In this document: positions 38,417 to 45,765 of the stretch, one piece after another | How positions within the stretch are numbered: position 1 is the stretch's first letter | Layout of the letters: the number at the start of each line of letters is the position of its first letter | Source of the DNA: Curtobacterium pusillum | GTDB taxonomy: Bacteria > Actinomycetota > Actinomycetes > Actinomycetales > Microbacteriaceae | DNA: 64,000 bases | Reading direction: 5' to 3' | Assembly: GCF_013359865.1 (NCBI RefSeq) | Contig: NZ_JABMCE010000080.1 | Location: 62,001-126,000, forward strand | Notes under the pieces: model-generated | What the model saw: only the letters and a program-made list of their open reading frames with translations | Database searches by the model: none | Told to the model about the DNA's origin: nothing | Made by a program: the position numbers and the translations under genes

Positions 38417-38785
38417 GTGTTCGACGGCTTCGAGAAGTTCCTGGTGATCGGGATCATCGGCGTCCTCCTGCTCGGCCCGCAGCGGCTGCCGATGTACGCC
38501 CAGAAGCTCGCCGAGTTCGTGAAGGCCGTCCGTCGTTTCGCCGACACCGCGAAGGACCGGATGCGCGAGGAGATGGGCCCCGAGTTCGACGAGGTCGACT
38601 GGCAGAAGCTGGACCCGCGACAGTACGACCCCCGGCGGATCATCCGCGACGCCCTGCTCGACTCCGGCGGCAGCGCGGCCGCCGTGCAGACGGCGCAGGT
38701 CACCGCCTCGAAGGTGCGTGCGACGGCACCCGTGGTGCCGCTCGCCGCCGGCGAGGCCGCACCCTTCGACGCCGAGGCGACCTGA
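38417..38785 (+). CDS. tatB: Sec-independent protein translocase subunit TatB
   Basis: TatB recognises twin-arginine signal peptides together with TatC. The 122-residue protein has one N-terminal membrane helix (FLVIGIIGVLLLGPQRLP) with the proline hinge typical of TatB, then an amphipathic helix (YAQKLAEFVKAVRRFADTAK) and a disordered Ala-rich tail. A transmembrane glutamate is not present in the helix; the glutamine in GPQRLP replaces the usual Glu/Asp of GPERLP. tatA and tatC are not in the window. The GTG start is leaderless. Confidence 0.88.
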   Translation: MFDGFEKFLVIGIIGVLLLGPQRLPMYAQKLAEFVKAVRRFADTAKDRMREEMGPEFDEVDWQKLDPRQYDPRRIIRDALLDSGGSAAAVQTAQVTASKVRATAPVVPLAAGEAAPFDAEAT

Positions 38786-38805
38786 CGACCGGCGCGTGAC
38801 CAGCA

Positions 38806-38853
38806 GACGGACGGGAGGCACGGTGCCAGCCGGCACCGTGCCTCCCGTCCGTC
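38806..38853. terminator. Palindromic GGAGGCGCGG-family hairpin at a convergent junction
   Basis: A perfect 22-base stem (38806-38827 and 38832-38853) with the loop AGCC has the core GGGAGGCACGGTGCC, a close variant of the other family members. It lies between tatB and the chitinase gene. Confidence 0.85.
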
Positions 38854-38865
38854 ACGTGGTGGCGA

Positions 38866-40152
38866 CTACTTCAGGTCGGCGAGGAACCGGTCGGTCCAGG
38901 CGAGCGCCGGAGCGCTCGAGACGGAGCTGCACGTGGACGACGCCGTCGTCGAGGCGCAGGGGGTGTCCCGGTCGAGCGACCAGTAGTGCACGCCGGCGAG
39001 GCCGTTCGCCTCGGCGTAGGCGGACAGCGTGTCGACGTCGGCGAGGGTGAAGACCTCGTCGGAGGCGTCGTTCACACCGATCATCGGGGTGACCTCGATC
39101 TTCGACGGCGCGATGCCGTACGTGTGCTCGAGGTTGGTCACGGCCTGGATGGAGGACTGCCCCATCTCGCAGGTGGATCCGGAGAGGACGCAGTTCGCGG
39201 TGGTCGCGCGGCCGAAGTCCATCGTCATGAGGTTGACGGTGTAGTTCGTCAGGCTCGACGCCTTGATCGCCCTCACGGTGGCGTCGCCGGTGCTGTTCAG
39301 GCCGCCGTACGACCCGTCACTCGCGGCGAGGGTCGCCAGGGTGAACGAGAAGCGCAGTCCCGGGTACTTCGTCTGGGCGAGTGCTGCGGCGTTCACCAGG
39401 TTCTGCACGTCGGCGGCCGACTGACCGCTCTCGATGTCGAAGTCGACTCCGATCATGTGCGGGGTGGCGTAGCGGGCGATGAAGCTCTGCAGCCCCGTGC
39501 CGGAGCACGTGAAGGAGCCCGCGGCGCCGCCGGTGCTGACGATGTAGTCCACTCCCGCGGCGTCGAGCTTCGGGATGTTGGCGCTCGCGAACGCGTCCGC
39601 GGCGACACCGCCCCAGTTCTCGCTGCCGCAGGTGCCGGTCGCGAAGGCGAGGGTGATCGCCTTGAGCCCGGGCTCCCGGGTGGAGACGAGGCTGTTGCTC
39701 GCCCCGACGACGGGGATCCGGGTGCCGGTGACCGCGGTGTTCATGACGTTCGTGTTCCAGTCGAGGTTCACCGTGACGTCCTTGTACGGGCTGAACACGA
39801 GGCCGCTCGCGGTGCCGGCGCTGCCGCCCGTGCCGGGGTCGGTCGTCCCGCCGCCGGGGTCCGTGGTGCCGCCACCGGAGCCCGTGCAGGCGCCGGTCGA
39901 GGTCCACGGTTGCCCGCTGCCCGTCGCGCCGGAGTGGGTCGCGGGGTCATCGCCCTGCGTCCACCAGTTCGCGGTGTAGTTCGTGCCGTTCTCGCTCACC
40001 GTGGCGCCACCGGTGTACGCCGTGCCGGCGCTCCATGCGCTCGCACACGACGGTGTCGCGGCGAGAGCCGGTGCGGCGGCGAGTGATCCCCCTGCGATCG
40101 TCGCGGCGACGGCGGCCGCGAGGCCGATCCGCGCTCGAGTGTTGTTCTTCAC
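38866..40152 (-). CDS. Secreted GH18 chitinase with a chitin-binding domain
   Basis: This 428-residue secreted enzyme begins with a signal peptide (VKNNTRARIGLAAAVAA, cleaved near APALAA). A CBM5/12-type chitin-binding domain follows (about residues 33-88, with AWSAGTAYTGGATVSENG and ANWWTQGDDP), then a Gly/Thr/Pro linker, then a GH18 barrel (about 118-428). The catalytic DxxDxDxE motif reads GVDFDIE, with the general acid glutamate in place. It should degrade chitin or related GlcNAc polymers outside the cell. AGGAG six bases upstream marks the GTG start. Confidence 0.93.
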   Translation of the reverse strand: MKNNTRARIGLAAAVAATIAGGSLAAAPALAATPSCASAWSAGTAYTGGATVSENGTNYTANWWTQGDDPATHSGATGSGQPWTSTGACTGSGGGTTDPGGGTTDPGTGGSAGTASGLVFSPYKDVTVNLDWNTNVMNTAVTGTRIPVVGASNSLVSTREPGLKAITLAFATGTCGSENWGGVAADAFASANIPKLDAAGVDYIVSTGGAAGSFTCSGTGLQSFIARYATPHMIGVDFDIESGQSAADVQNLVNAAALAQTKYPGLRFSFTLATLAASDGSYGGLNSTGDATVRAIKASSLTNYTVNLMTMDFGRATTANCVLSGSTCEMGQSSIQAVTNLEHTYGIAPSKIEVTPMIGVNDASDEVFTLADVDTLSAYAEANGLAGVHYWSLDRDTPCASTTASSTCSSVSSAPALAWTDRFLADLK

Positions 40153-40291
40153 ACGGTTCTCCTGTCCTCGGCCGGACCTCGTCGTCCGGCGGGTGGAACC
40201 CCTGCGACCCGATTTCGCAGGAGCATTGTGGAATACCCCTGCATGGTGCGCGCGACTGCGACGGCCTGTCCATGAAAGGACGCACAGGTCG

Positions 40292-41140
40292 TCAGTCCTT
40301 CGTCGCCACGATCGTGAAGGTCGCCGGCAGCCGATCCCGGTCGGACGCCGGCCAGGCCCAGGAGCCGTCGGCGGTGTCCTCCATCCGCGGACTGAACCGC
40401 CACGGCAGGGTCCGCCCCTCGTCGAGCCGACGAAGCCGGAGCCCGGCACCGAGCAGCGCGTTCACGATCTCGGACAGCGGGTGCGGCCACTCGTAGGTGC
40501 GGGTGTTCGCGACCGTTCCGTCGCCCGCGTAGGTGCCGGCATCGTCCCACTGCTGGGCGGTGCCGTCGGGGAAGTACCGGTACCGGGTGACGAGCTCGTC
40601 GGCGGTCTCGTCGAGGGCGTAGAGCGCGGGGTGGCCGTCGCGGATGAAGAACACGCCACCCGGGCGGAGCAGCGCGGCGACCTGTGCCGCCCACCGGTCG
40701 AGGTCGGCGAGCCAGCAGATCGTGCCGATGCTCGTGTAGACGACGTCGAAGTCGCCGACGACCACGGCCCGGGCGTCGAGGACGTCCGTCTCGACCCACG
40801 TCACGTCGAGCCCGAGCCGCTCGGACAGCCCCGCCGCGGACGCGAGGGCGGCAGGGGAGAAGTCGACGCCGGTGACGCGGGCGCCCTCGCGCGCGAGCGA
40901 CACGGTGTCGGTGCCGATGTGGCACTGCAGGTGGCAGAGGTCGAGGCCGGCGAGCGAACCGTCGGGCAGCCACGGGGCGAGGGCGGGCAGGTCGTCGCGG
41001 ACCACGGCCGAGCGGTGGTCGGGGTCGGAGAGGGCGTCGATCTCGTACGCGCCCTCGTGGATCGGGACGCGGTCGTCCCAGTTCGCGCGGTTGGTGTCGC
41101 GGGCGTGCTCCCAGTCGACGCTGACGTGGTCGGTGCTCAT
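40292..41140 (-). CDS. Class I SAM-dependent methyltransferase
   Basis: The 282-residue protein has an opening NRANWDDRVPIHEGAYEID, then LDLCHLQCHIGTDTVSLA as an unusual cysteine- and histidine-containing motif I, VTGVDFSPAALASAAGLS as motif II and FDVVYTSIGTICWLADL, followed by LLRPGGVFFIRDGHP. This layout belongs to a common actinobacterial methyltransferase family of unknown substrate. The ATG is leaderless. Its -10 TAGGGT begins with the stop codon of the upstream mrp gene, so the gene can be transcribed separately from the mrp group. Confidence 0.85.
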   Translation of the reverse strand: MSTDHVSVDWEHARDTNRANWDDRVPIHEGAYEIDALSDPDHRSAVVRDDLPALAPWLPDGSLAGLDLCHLQCHIGTDTVSLAREGARVTGVDFSPAALASAAGLSERLGLDVTWVETDVLDARAVVVGDFDVVYTSIGTICWLADLDRWAAQVAALLRPGGVFFIRDGHPALYALDETADELVTRYRYFPDGTAQQWDDAGTYAGDGTVANTRTYEWPHPLSEIVNALLGAGLRLRRLDEGRTLPWRFSPRMEDTADGSWAWPASDRDRLPATFTIVATKD

Positions 41141-41147
41141 GCACTCG

Positions 41148-41153
41148 ACCCTA
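41148..41153 (-). promoter_or_regulatory. -10 hexamer TAGGGT, leaderless start, overlapping the mrp stop codon
   Basis: Read on the minus strand, TAGGGT starts with the TAG stop of the mrp gene and is followed by seven bases and the ATG at 41138-41140. Confidence 0.5.
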
Positions 41154-42305
41154 GGACAGGGACAGCCCGAGCTTCCGGCCGGCCAGCCCCCGGCCCATGG
41201 TGGTGATCCGGTCCGCGATGGCGGTGAGGGCCACCGCAGCGGGGTCGTCCGGGGCTCCGAGCACCACCGGGACGCCGGTGTCCCCGCCCTCGCGGAGCGG
41301 CACGGACAGCGGCACGCTGCCGAGCACCGGGACGGGCACGTCCTGGTCGCGAGACAGCCGCCGTGCGGTCTCGGCGCCGCCGCCCTCGCCGAAGAGGTGC
41401 AGCACGGATCCGTCCGGCTGCACGAGGCCCGCCATGTTCTCGACCACGCCGATGACCCGCTGCCCGGTCTGCCGAGCGACGATCCCGCTCCGCTCGGCCA
41501 CGTCCGCCGCAGCGGCCTGGGGCGTGGTCACGACGAGCACCTCGGCGTGGGGGAGCAGCTGACCGACGGAGATCGCCACGTCCCCGGTGCCCGGCGGCAG
41601 GTCGAGCAGGAGGACGTCGAGGTCGCCGAACCACACGTCGGTCAGGAACTGCGAGACGGTCCGGTGCAGCATCGGCCCGCGCCAGGACACCGCGGTCGAG
41701 ACGTCGTCGACGAACATCCCGATCGAGACGACCTTCACGTCGTGCGCCACCGGCGGCAGGATCATGCTGTCCACCCGGGTCGGGCGGGGTGCGACCCCGC
41801 GCTCGTCGGTGAGCCCCAGCAGCCCGGGGACGCTGAAGCCGTGCACGTCCACGTCGACCACGCCCACACGCTGCCCACGGGCCGCGAGCGCAGCCGCGAG
41901 GTTCACGGTGACGGTGGACTTGCCCACGCCGCCCTTGCCACTCGTGACGGCGATGACCCGGGTGAGGGAGTCCGGCGTGAACTGCACGCCCTTCGGCCTG
42001 CCGGCGCGGAGTCGTTCGGTGAGTGCGGCACGGGTGGCCGGGGCCATGACCGACACGTCGACCGACACCGCGGACACGCCGTGCACGGAACCGGCGGCGG
42101 CGCGCACGTCGCGCTCGATCGTGTCGGCGGCCGGGCACCCCACGATCGTGAGCTGCAGGTCGACGCGCACCGCGCCTCCAGGCTGGACGTCGACACCACG
42201 GATCATGTCGAGCTCCGTGACGGGCCGGCGGATCTCCGGGTCGATCACGCGACCGAGCGCGGCGAGGACCGCGGACCCGAGCTGCTCGTCGGGGTCCTCA
42301 GCCAC
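41151..42305 (-). CDS. mrp: Mrp/NBP35 family iron-sulfur carrier ATPase
   Basis: Mrp proteins bind an Fe-S cluster and ATP and deliver clusters to apo-enzymes. The protein has an N-terminal MIP18/DUF59 domain (about residues 1-100, LAALGRVIDPEIRRPV) and a P-loop domain with VTSGKGGVGKSTVTVNLAAA. The C-terminal part of some Mrp proteins carries a CxxC motif; I see no such pair here, so the cluster site may be different or missing. I chose the GTG at 42305 (VAEDPDEQ) because it fits family N termini. A GTG at 42353 is also possible. It overlaps the upstream DUF1003 gene by eight bases. Confidence 0.88.
   Translation of the reverse strand: MAEDPDEQLGSAVLAALGRVIDPEIRRPVTELDMIRGVDVQPGGAVRVDLQLTIVGCPAADTIERDVRAAAGSVHGVSAVSVDVSVMAPATRAALTERLRAGRPKGVQFTPDSLTRVIAVTSGKGGVGKSTVTVNLAAALAARGQRVGVVDVDVHGFSVPGLLGLTDERGVAPRPTRVDSMILPPVAHDVKVVSIGMFVDDVSTAVSWRGPMLHRTVSQFLTDVWFGDLDVLLLDLPPGTGDVAISVGQLLPHAEVLVVTTPQAAAADVAERSGIVARQTGQRVIGVVENMAGLVQPDGSVLHLFGEGGGAETARRLSRDQDVPVPVLGSVPLSVPLREGGDTGVPVVLGAPDDPAAVALTAIADRITTMGRGLAGRKLGLSLS
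42167..42186. repeat. Repeat half-site inside the mrp coding sequence
   Basis: GCACCGCGCCTCCAGGCTGG falls within mrp. On the coding strand it encodes part of QPGGAVRVD. The reading frame is intact across it. Confidence 0.6.
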
Positions 42306-42849
42306 GGGCGGTGCTGCCGGACTCGTCGGCGAAGCCGGCGCCGTCCGCGTCACGTCGGTCGAGCTCCTCGAGCAGCGAGCGGATCTCGGCGCGGATGAAG
42401 TCCTTCGACGCCATGTCGCGCATCGCCAGGCGCAGCGCGACGACCTCGCGCGCGAGGTACTCGGTGTCCGCCAGGTTCCGCTCGGCGCGCTGCCGGTCCT
42501 GCTCGAACTGCACCCGGTCGCGGTCGTCCTGCCGATTCTGGGCGAGCAGGATGAGCGGCGCGGCGTACGACGCTTGCAGCGACAGCACGAGGGTCAGCGC
42601 CGTGAAGCCGATCGCCGCGGAGTCGAACTGCCACGACTTCGGTGCCAGCGTGTTGTACCCCATCCAGACGAGGCAGAACAGGGTCAGTCCGACGAGGAAC
42701 CACGGGGTTCCCATCGCACGCGCGATGCCCTCGGTGGCGCGACCGAACGTGTCGCCGCGACCGGAACGCCGCCGGGTCGGGAGCACCCGCGTCCGCATGC
42801 CCTTCGGGGAGTCGAGGCGTTCCTGACGGTTCTCATCCGTTCGGGCCAC
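42298..42849 (-). CDS. DUF1003 domain-containing membrane protein
   Basis: This 183-residue protein has two membrane helices in its middle (about residues 48-105), spanning TPWFLVGLTLFCLVWMGYN and SLQASYAAPLILLAQNRQDD, which are the signature of DUF1003. A long charged C-terminal coiled region follows (RVQFEQDRQRAERNLADT). Its function is unknown. It lies between the MgtE-CBS protein and Mrp and overlaps both, so the three genes form a tight operon transcribed leftwards. Confidence 0.88.
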   Translation of the reverse strand: MARTDENRQERLDSPKGMRTRVLPTRRRSGRGDTFGRATEGIARAMGTPWFLVGLTLFCLVWMGYNTLAPKSWQFDSAAIGFTALTLVLSLQASYAAPLILLAQNRQDDRDRVQFEQDRQRAERNLADTEYLAREVVALRLAMRDMASKDFIRAEIRSLLEELDRRDADGAGFADESGSTARG

Positions 42850-44152
42850 GGGTGGTCCTCCTTCCCGTCGTCACGGGCGTCTTGCGCGGTCGTTGGCGTG
42901 GAAGCGGTGAGGGTTCCCCCTCGCCCTGACTTCGCCAGTCGTCCGGCAGGACGTGGTCGAGGACATCGTCGATCGTCACCACCCCGACGAGTCGGTGGGC
43001 GTCGTCGACCACGGGGACGGACAGCAGGTTGTAGGTCGCCATGATGCGGGTGACCTCGGCGGCGCTCGCGTCGACCCGGACCGGTTCGGTCTGCTGGTCG
43101 ATGAGGGTGCCGAGCCGCTCGTTCGGCGGGTACCGCAGCATGCGCTGGAAGTGCACGAGACCGAGGAAGCGGCCGGTCGGCGGCTCGTACGGCGGCAGCG
43201 TGACGCAGACCGCGGCGCCGAGCACCGGAGCGAGCTCGTGACGCCGGACCAGGGCGAGACCCTCGGCCACCGTCGCGTCGGCCGACACGATCACCGGCTC
43301 GGTCGTCATGAGCCCACCGGCGGTGTCCGGCTCGTACTCGAGGAGCATGCGCACGTCCTGCGCCTCCTCCGGCTCCATGAGCTCGAGGAGGGCCTCACTG
43401 CGCTCGTCGGAGAACTGCGCGAGCACGTCGGCCGCGTCGTCGGGCTGCATGTGGTCGAGGACGTCGGCGGCGCGGGAGTCCTCGAGCCGGGTGAGGATGT
43501 CGATGCGCTCCTGGTCGGGCATCTCCTCGAGCACGTCGGCGAGCCGGTCGTCGGGGAGCTCCTCGGCGACCTCGAACCGGCGTTCCTCCGGCAGGTCGAG
43601 CAGCGTCGACGCGAGGTCGGCCGGCAGCAGGTCGGAGTAGGCGGCGATGACGTGCTCGGCGGACTGGGCCTCGCCGGGGAGTTCGTCCTCGGTGACCTCG
43701 TTCCACGTCGCGAACGTCGTCGGGCCCTTGCCGAACGGCGACGGCGTGGTCTTCGGCTTGCGGAGGAAGAGCTGCGACACCTCCCAGTCGCCCTGCCCGC
43801 GGTCCTCGATCGCGACGTCCTCCACCGTGGCGCGGATGCGCTCCTTCTTGATGAGGACCTTGCGGCCGAGCATCTCCGCGATCACCCGGACCTCGCCACC
43901 CCGCTGCTCGAAGCGGCGCATGTTCACGAGGCCCGTCGTGATGACCTGCCCGGCACCGATCGACGTGATGCGCCCGATGCTGACGAAGATGCGGCGCTTC
44001 CCCGGCACCTCGACGATGAGGCCGACGACGTGGGGCGCGTCCACCCGGCGGTACACGACGAGGACGTCCCGCACGCGGCCGACACGGTCGCCCGCGGGGT
44101 CGAAGACGGAGCACCCGGCGAGGCGGGCGACGAAGACCTTCGTGGCGCTCAC
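42833..44152 (-). CDS. MgtE N-terminal and CBS domain protein without a membrane channel
   Basis: The 439-residue protein has an N-terminal PRC-barrel-like part (about residues 1-150, VFVARLAGCSVFDPAGDRVG). It continues with the helical MgtE N domain (about 185-290, HMQPDDAADVLAQFSDERSE) and two CBS domains (about 295-415, EPVIVSADATVAEGLAL and LLSVPVVDDAHRLVGVVTI). These are the Mg-sensing cytosolic domains of the MgtE channel, but the C-terminal membrane part is absent and the protein ends in a basic tail. It may regulate another transporter or act as a metal or nucleotide sensor. The GTG is leaderless from TACGCT. Confidence 0.88.
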   Translation of the reverse strand: MSATKVFVARLAGCSVFDPAGDRVGRVRDVLVVYRRVDAPHVVGLIVEVPGKRRIFVSIGRITSIGAGQVITTGLVNMRRFEQRGGEVRVIAEMLGRKVLIKKERIRATVEDVAIEDRGQGDWEVSQLFLRKPKTTPSPFGKGPTTFATWNEVTEDELPGEAQSAEHVIAAYSDLLPADLASTLLDLPEERRFEVAEELPDDRLADVLEEMPDQERIDILTRLEDSRAADVLDHMQPDDAADVLAQFSDERSEALLELMEPEEAQDVRMLLEYEPDTAGGLMTTEPVIVSADATVAEGLALVRRHELAPVLGAAVCVTLPPYEPPTGRFLGLVHFQRMLRYPPNERLGTLIDQQTEPVRVDASAAEVTRIMATYNLLSVPVVDDAHRLVGVVTIDDVLDHVLPDDWRSQGEGEPSPLPRQRPRKTPVTTGRRTTRGPNG

Positions 44153-44159
44153 CCGACCC

Positions 44160-44165
44160 AGCGTA
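44160..44165 (-). promoter_or_regulatory. -10 hexamer TACGCT, leaderless start of the MgtE-CBS gene
   Basis: Read on the minus strand, TACGCT is followed by seven bases and the GTG at 44150-44152. It selects this start over longer upstream alternatives. Confidence 0.55.
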
Positions 44166-44256
44166 GTCGGTCGGTCCTGCGGCTCGGCCACGAGCGGTCG
44201 GCTGCTTCCCTGTGAGTGCACGTGCGATTGCAAGGTGCCGGGTGAATGATGGCTGT

Positions 44257-45186
44257 GTGAGCAATCAGAGCCCGTTCGCCGGACGCACCGCCCAGGCCTT
44301 CCCGACGCTGCCGCGCGGGGACGTCCTCGGCACGTACGACAGCTACCCCGACGCGCAGCGCGTGGTGGCGAAGCTCGCCGAGGCCGACTTCCCGGTCAAC
44401 CAGCTCTCGATCGTCGGCAACGACCTCAAGACCGTCGAGCGCGTCACCGGCAAGATGACCTACGGCCGGGCCGCCATCGCCGGCGCCCTGTCCGGCCTCT
44501 GGCTCGGCATCTTCTTCGGCATCGTGCTCACCCTGTTCTCGCCGAGCGCCGGCGGCCTCATCCTCGCCGCCGCCATCATCGGTGCCGCGTTCGGCATGCT
44601 CTACGGCATCGTCTCGTTCGCGATCACGAAGCGGCAGCGCGACTTCACGAGCGTGCACCAGGTGCTCGCCACGAACTACCAGATCGTCGTCGACCCGCAG
44701 CTGACCGGGCAGGCCCGGCGCATCCTCGGGGAAGCCGGGGTCGCCCCCGCCACGCACTGGAACCCGGGGACGCCCGGCGCACCGGGCGGGCCCGCGGCCG
44801 GTGGCCCCGGTGCAGCCGGCCCCGGACTGCACGGCCAGCAGCCGTGGCGACCCGGCCCGCAGGACCCCAGGTCGCAGCAGTCGCCCTACGGTGGGCACTC
44901 CACGCCCCACCAGCCCGGAGGCGCGCAGCAGTCCGGCACGTCGGCTCCCGGCGGCCAGACGGGAGCGCCGCGCTACGGCACGAACGAGGGGCCTCGGTAC
45001 GGGGAGACCCCGGCGACGGCACCCGCACCGGCAGCGCCCGCGGCGTCGTCGCAGCCGCACGCCGAGGAGCCGCCGCGCTACGGCGAGCGGGTCACCGGAG
45101 CCACGCCGACGTCGGCGCCCTCTGCTGCCCCGTCGTCGCCGGGGTCCTCCGAGGCCGAGCGTCCGGAGGACGACGAGTCCCGCTGA
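44257..45186 (+). CDS. General stress protein (YflT-like domain) with a disordered tail
   Basis: This 309-residue protein has a small alpha/beta domain at its N terminus (LGTYDSYPDAQRVVAKLAEA, FPVNQLSIVGNDLKTVERV). Two membrane helices form a glycine-zipper-like hairpin (about residues 70-120, IAGALSGLWLGIFFGIVL and LAAAIIGAAFGMLYGIVS). A tail of about 140 residues rich in Pro, Gly, Gln and Ser follows, with repeated PRYG segments. The first domain matches the general stress protein 17M/YflT family. I chose the GTG at 44257. The tail may be an interaction or wall-spanning region; this is inference. Confidence 0.78.
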   Translation: MSNQSPFAGRTAQAFPTLPRGDVLGTYDSYPDAQRVVAKLAEADFPVNQLSIVGNDLKTVERVTGKMTYGRAAIAGALSGLWLGIFFGIVLTLFSPSAGGLILAAAIIGAAFGMLYGIVSFAITKRQRDFTSVHQVLATNYQIVVDPQLTGQARRILGEAGVAPATHWNPGTPGAPGGPAAGGPGAAGPGLHGQQPWRPGPQDPRSQQSPYGGHSTPHQPGGAQQSGTSAPGGQTGAPRYGTNEGPRYGETPATAPAPAAPAASSQPHAEEPPRYGERVTGATPTSAPSAAPSSPGSSEAERPEDDESR

Positions 45187-45189
45187 CTC

Positions 45190-45209
45190 CGCGGCCGCGT
45201 GCGGCCGCG
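45190..45209. terminator. Short GC hairpin at a convergent junction
   Basis: CGCGGCCGC (45190-45198) pairs with GCGGCCGCG (45201-45209) between the stress protein and acetyltransferase genes. This is the only convergent spacer over 30 bases that lacks the GGAGGCGCGG repeat. Confidence 0.5.
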
Positions 45210-45240
45210 CGGCGAACCGCGATCTCACGCGGACGGACGG

Positions 45241-45753
45241 CTACAGGACCTTCGAGTAGCAGATCGACAGGGGAGCGCCGACGTAGGGGCCGAAGTTCGC
45301 GATGCGGGAGAACCCCTCGCGCTCGTAGAACCCGATGGCACGCTTCTGCTCGTTCCCGGTCTCCAGCACGAGCGCCGGCGAACCGAGGTCGAGCGCGGCG
45401 TCCTCCAGTCGCCGCAGGAGCGCGGTCGCGACTCCCGCGCCACGTGACTCCGGCCGGACGTACATCCGCTTGATCTCGGTGATGCCGTCCTGCACGATCC
45501 GCAGACCACCGCACCCGAGCGGCGTGCCGTCCTCGTCGCGGGCGAGGAAGAACACCGCGATCGACTCGGCGGTGGGCTTCTCGCCGGGCTCGGTGTCGCC
45601 GCCGTAGGCACGGTCGATCTCCAGGCGCTGGGCGGCTCGGAGCCGCTGCGCGTCGGGGGAGTCGAAGTGCTCGACGTCGATCGAGAACGCGGTCGCGGCG
45701 TCGTCGCCGGGCGCGCCGGCGTTCGTGGTGGGGGAGACCTCGGGAGTCGTCAC
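45241..45753 (-). CDS. GNAT family N-acetyltransferase
   Basis: This 170-residue GNAT enzyme has the acetyl-CoA loop MYVRPESRGAGVATALLRRL and the C-terminal ETGNEQKRAIGFYEREGFSR. Upstream VFFLARDEDGTPLGCGGL supplies the earlier strands. An N-terminal extension of about 20 residues looks disordered. The GTG start is leaderless from TAGCCT. It lies ten bases before the end of the aminopeptidase gene. The substrate cannot be predicted. Confidence 0.85.
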   Translation of the reverse strand: MTTPEVSPTTNAGAPGDDAATAFSIDVEHFDSPDAQRLRAAQRLEIDRAYGGDTEPGEKPTAESIAVFFLARDEDGTPLGCGGLRIVQDGITEIKRMYVRPESRGAGVATALLRRLEDAALDLGSPALVLETGNEQKRAIGFYEREGFSRIANFGPYVGAPLSICYSKVL

Positions 45754-45759
45754 CCGCTC

Positions 45760-45765
45760 AGGCTA
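45760..45765 (-). promoter_or_regulatory. -10 hexamer TAGCCT, leaderless start of the acetyltransferase
   Basis: Read on the minus strand, TAGCCT is followed by six bases and the GTG at 45751-45753. It overlaps the last codons of the aminopeptidase gene. Confidence 0.55.

Noticed and set aside
38866-40152. Chitinase as part of a polysaccharide-utilisation locus
   Set aside because: The neighbours are tatB, a methyltransferase and mrp; there is no sugar transporter, GlcNAc enzyme or regulator next to it.
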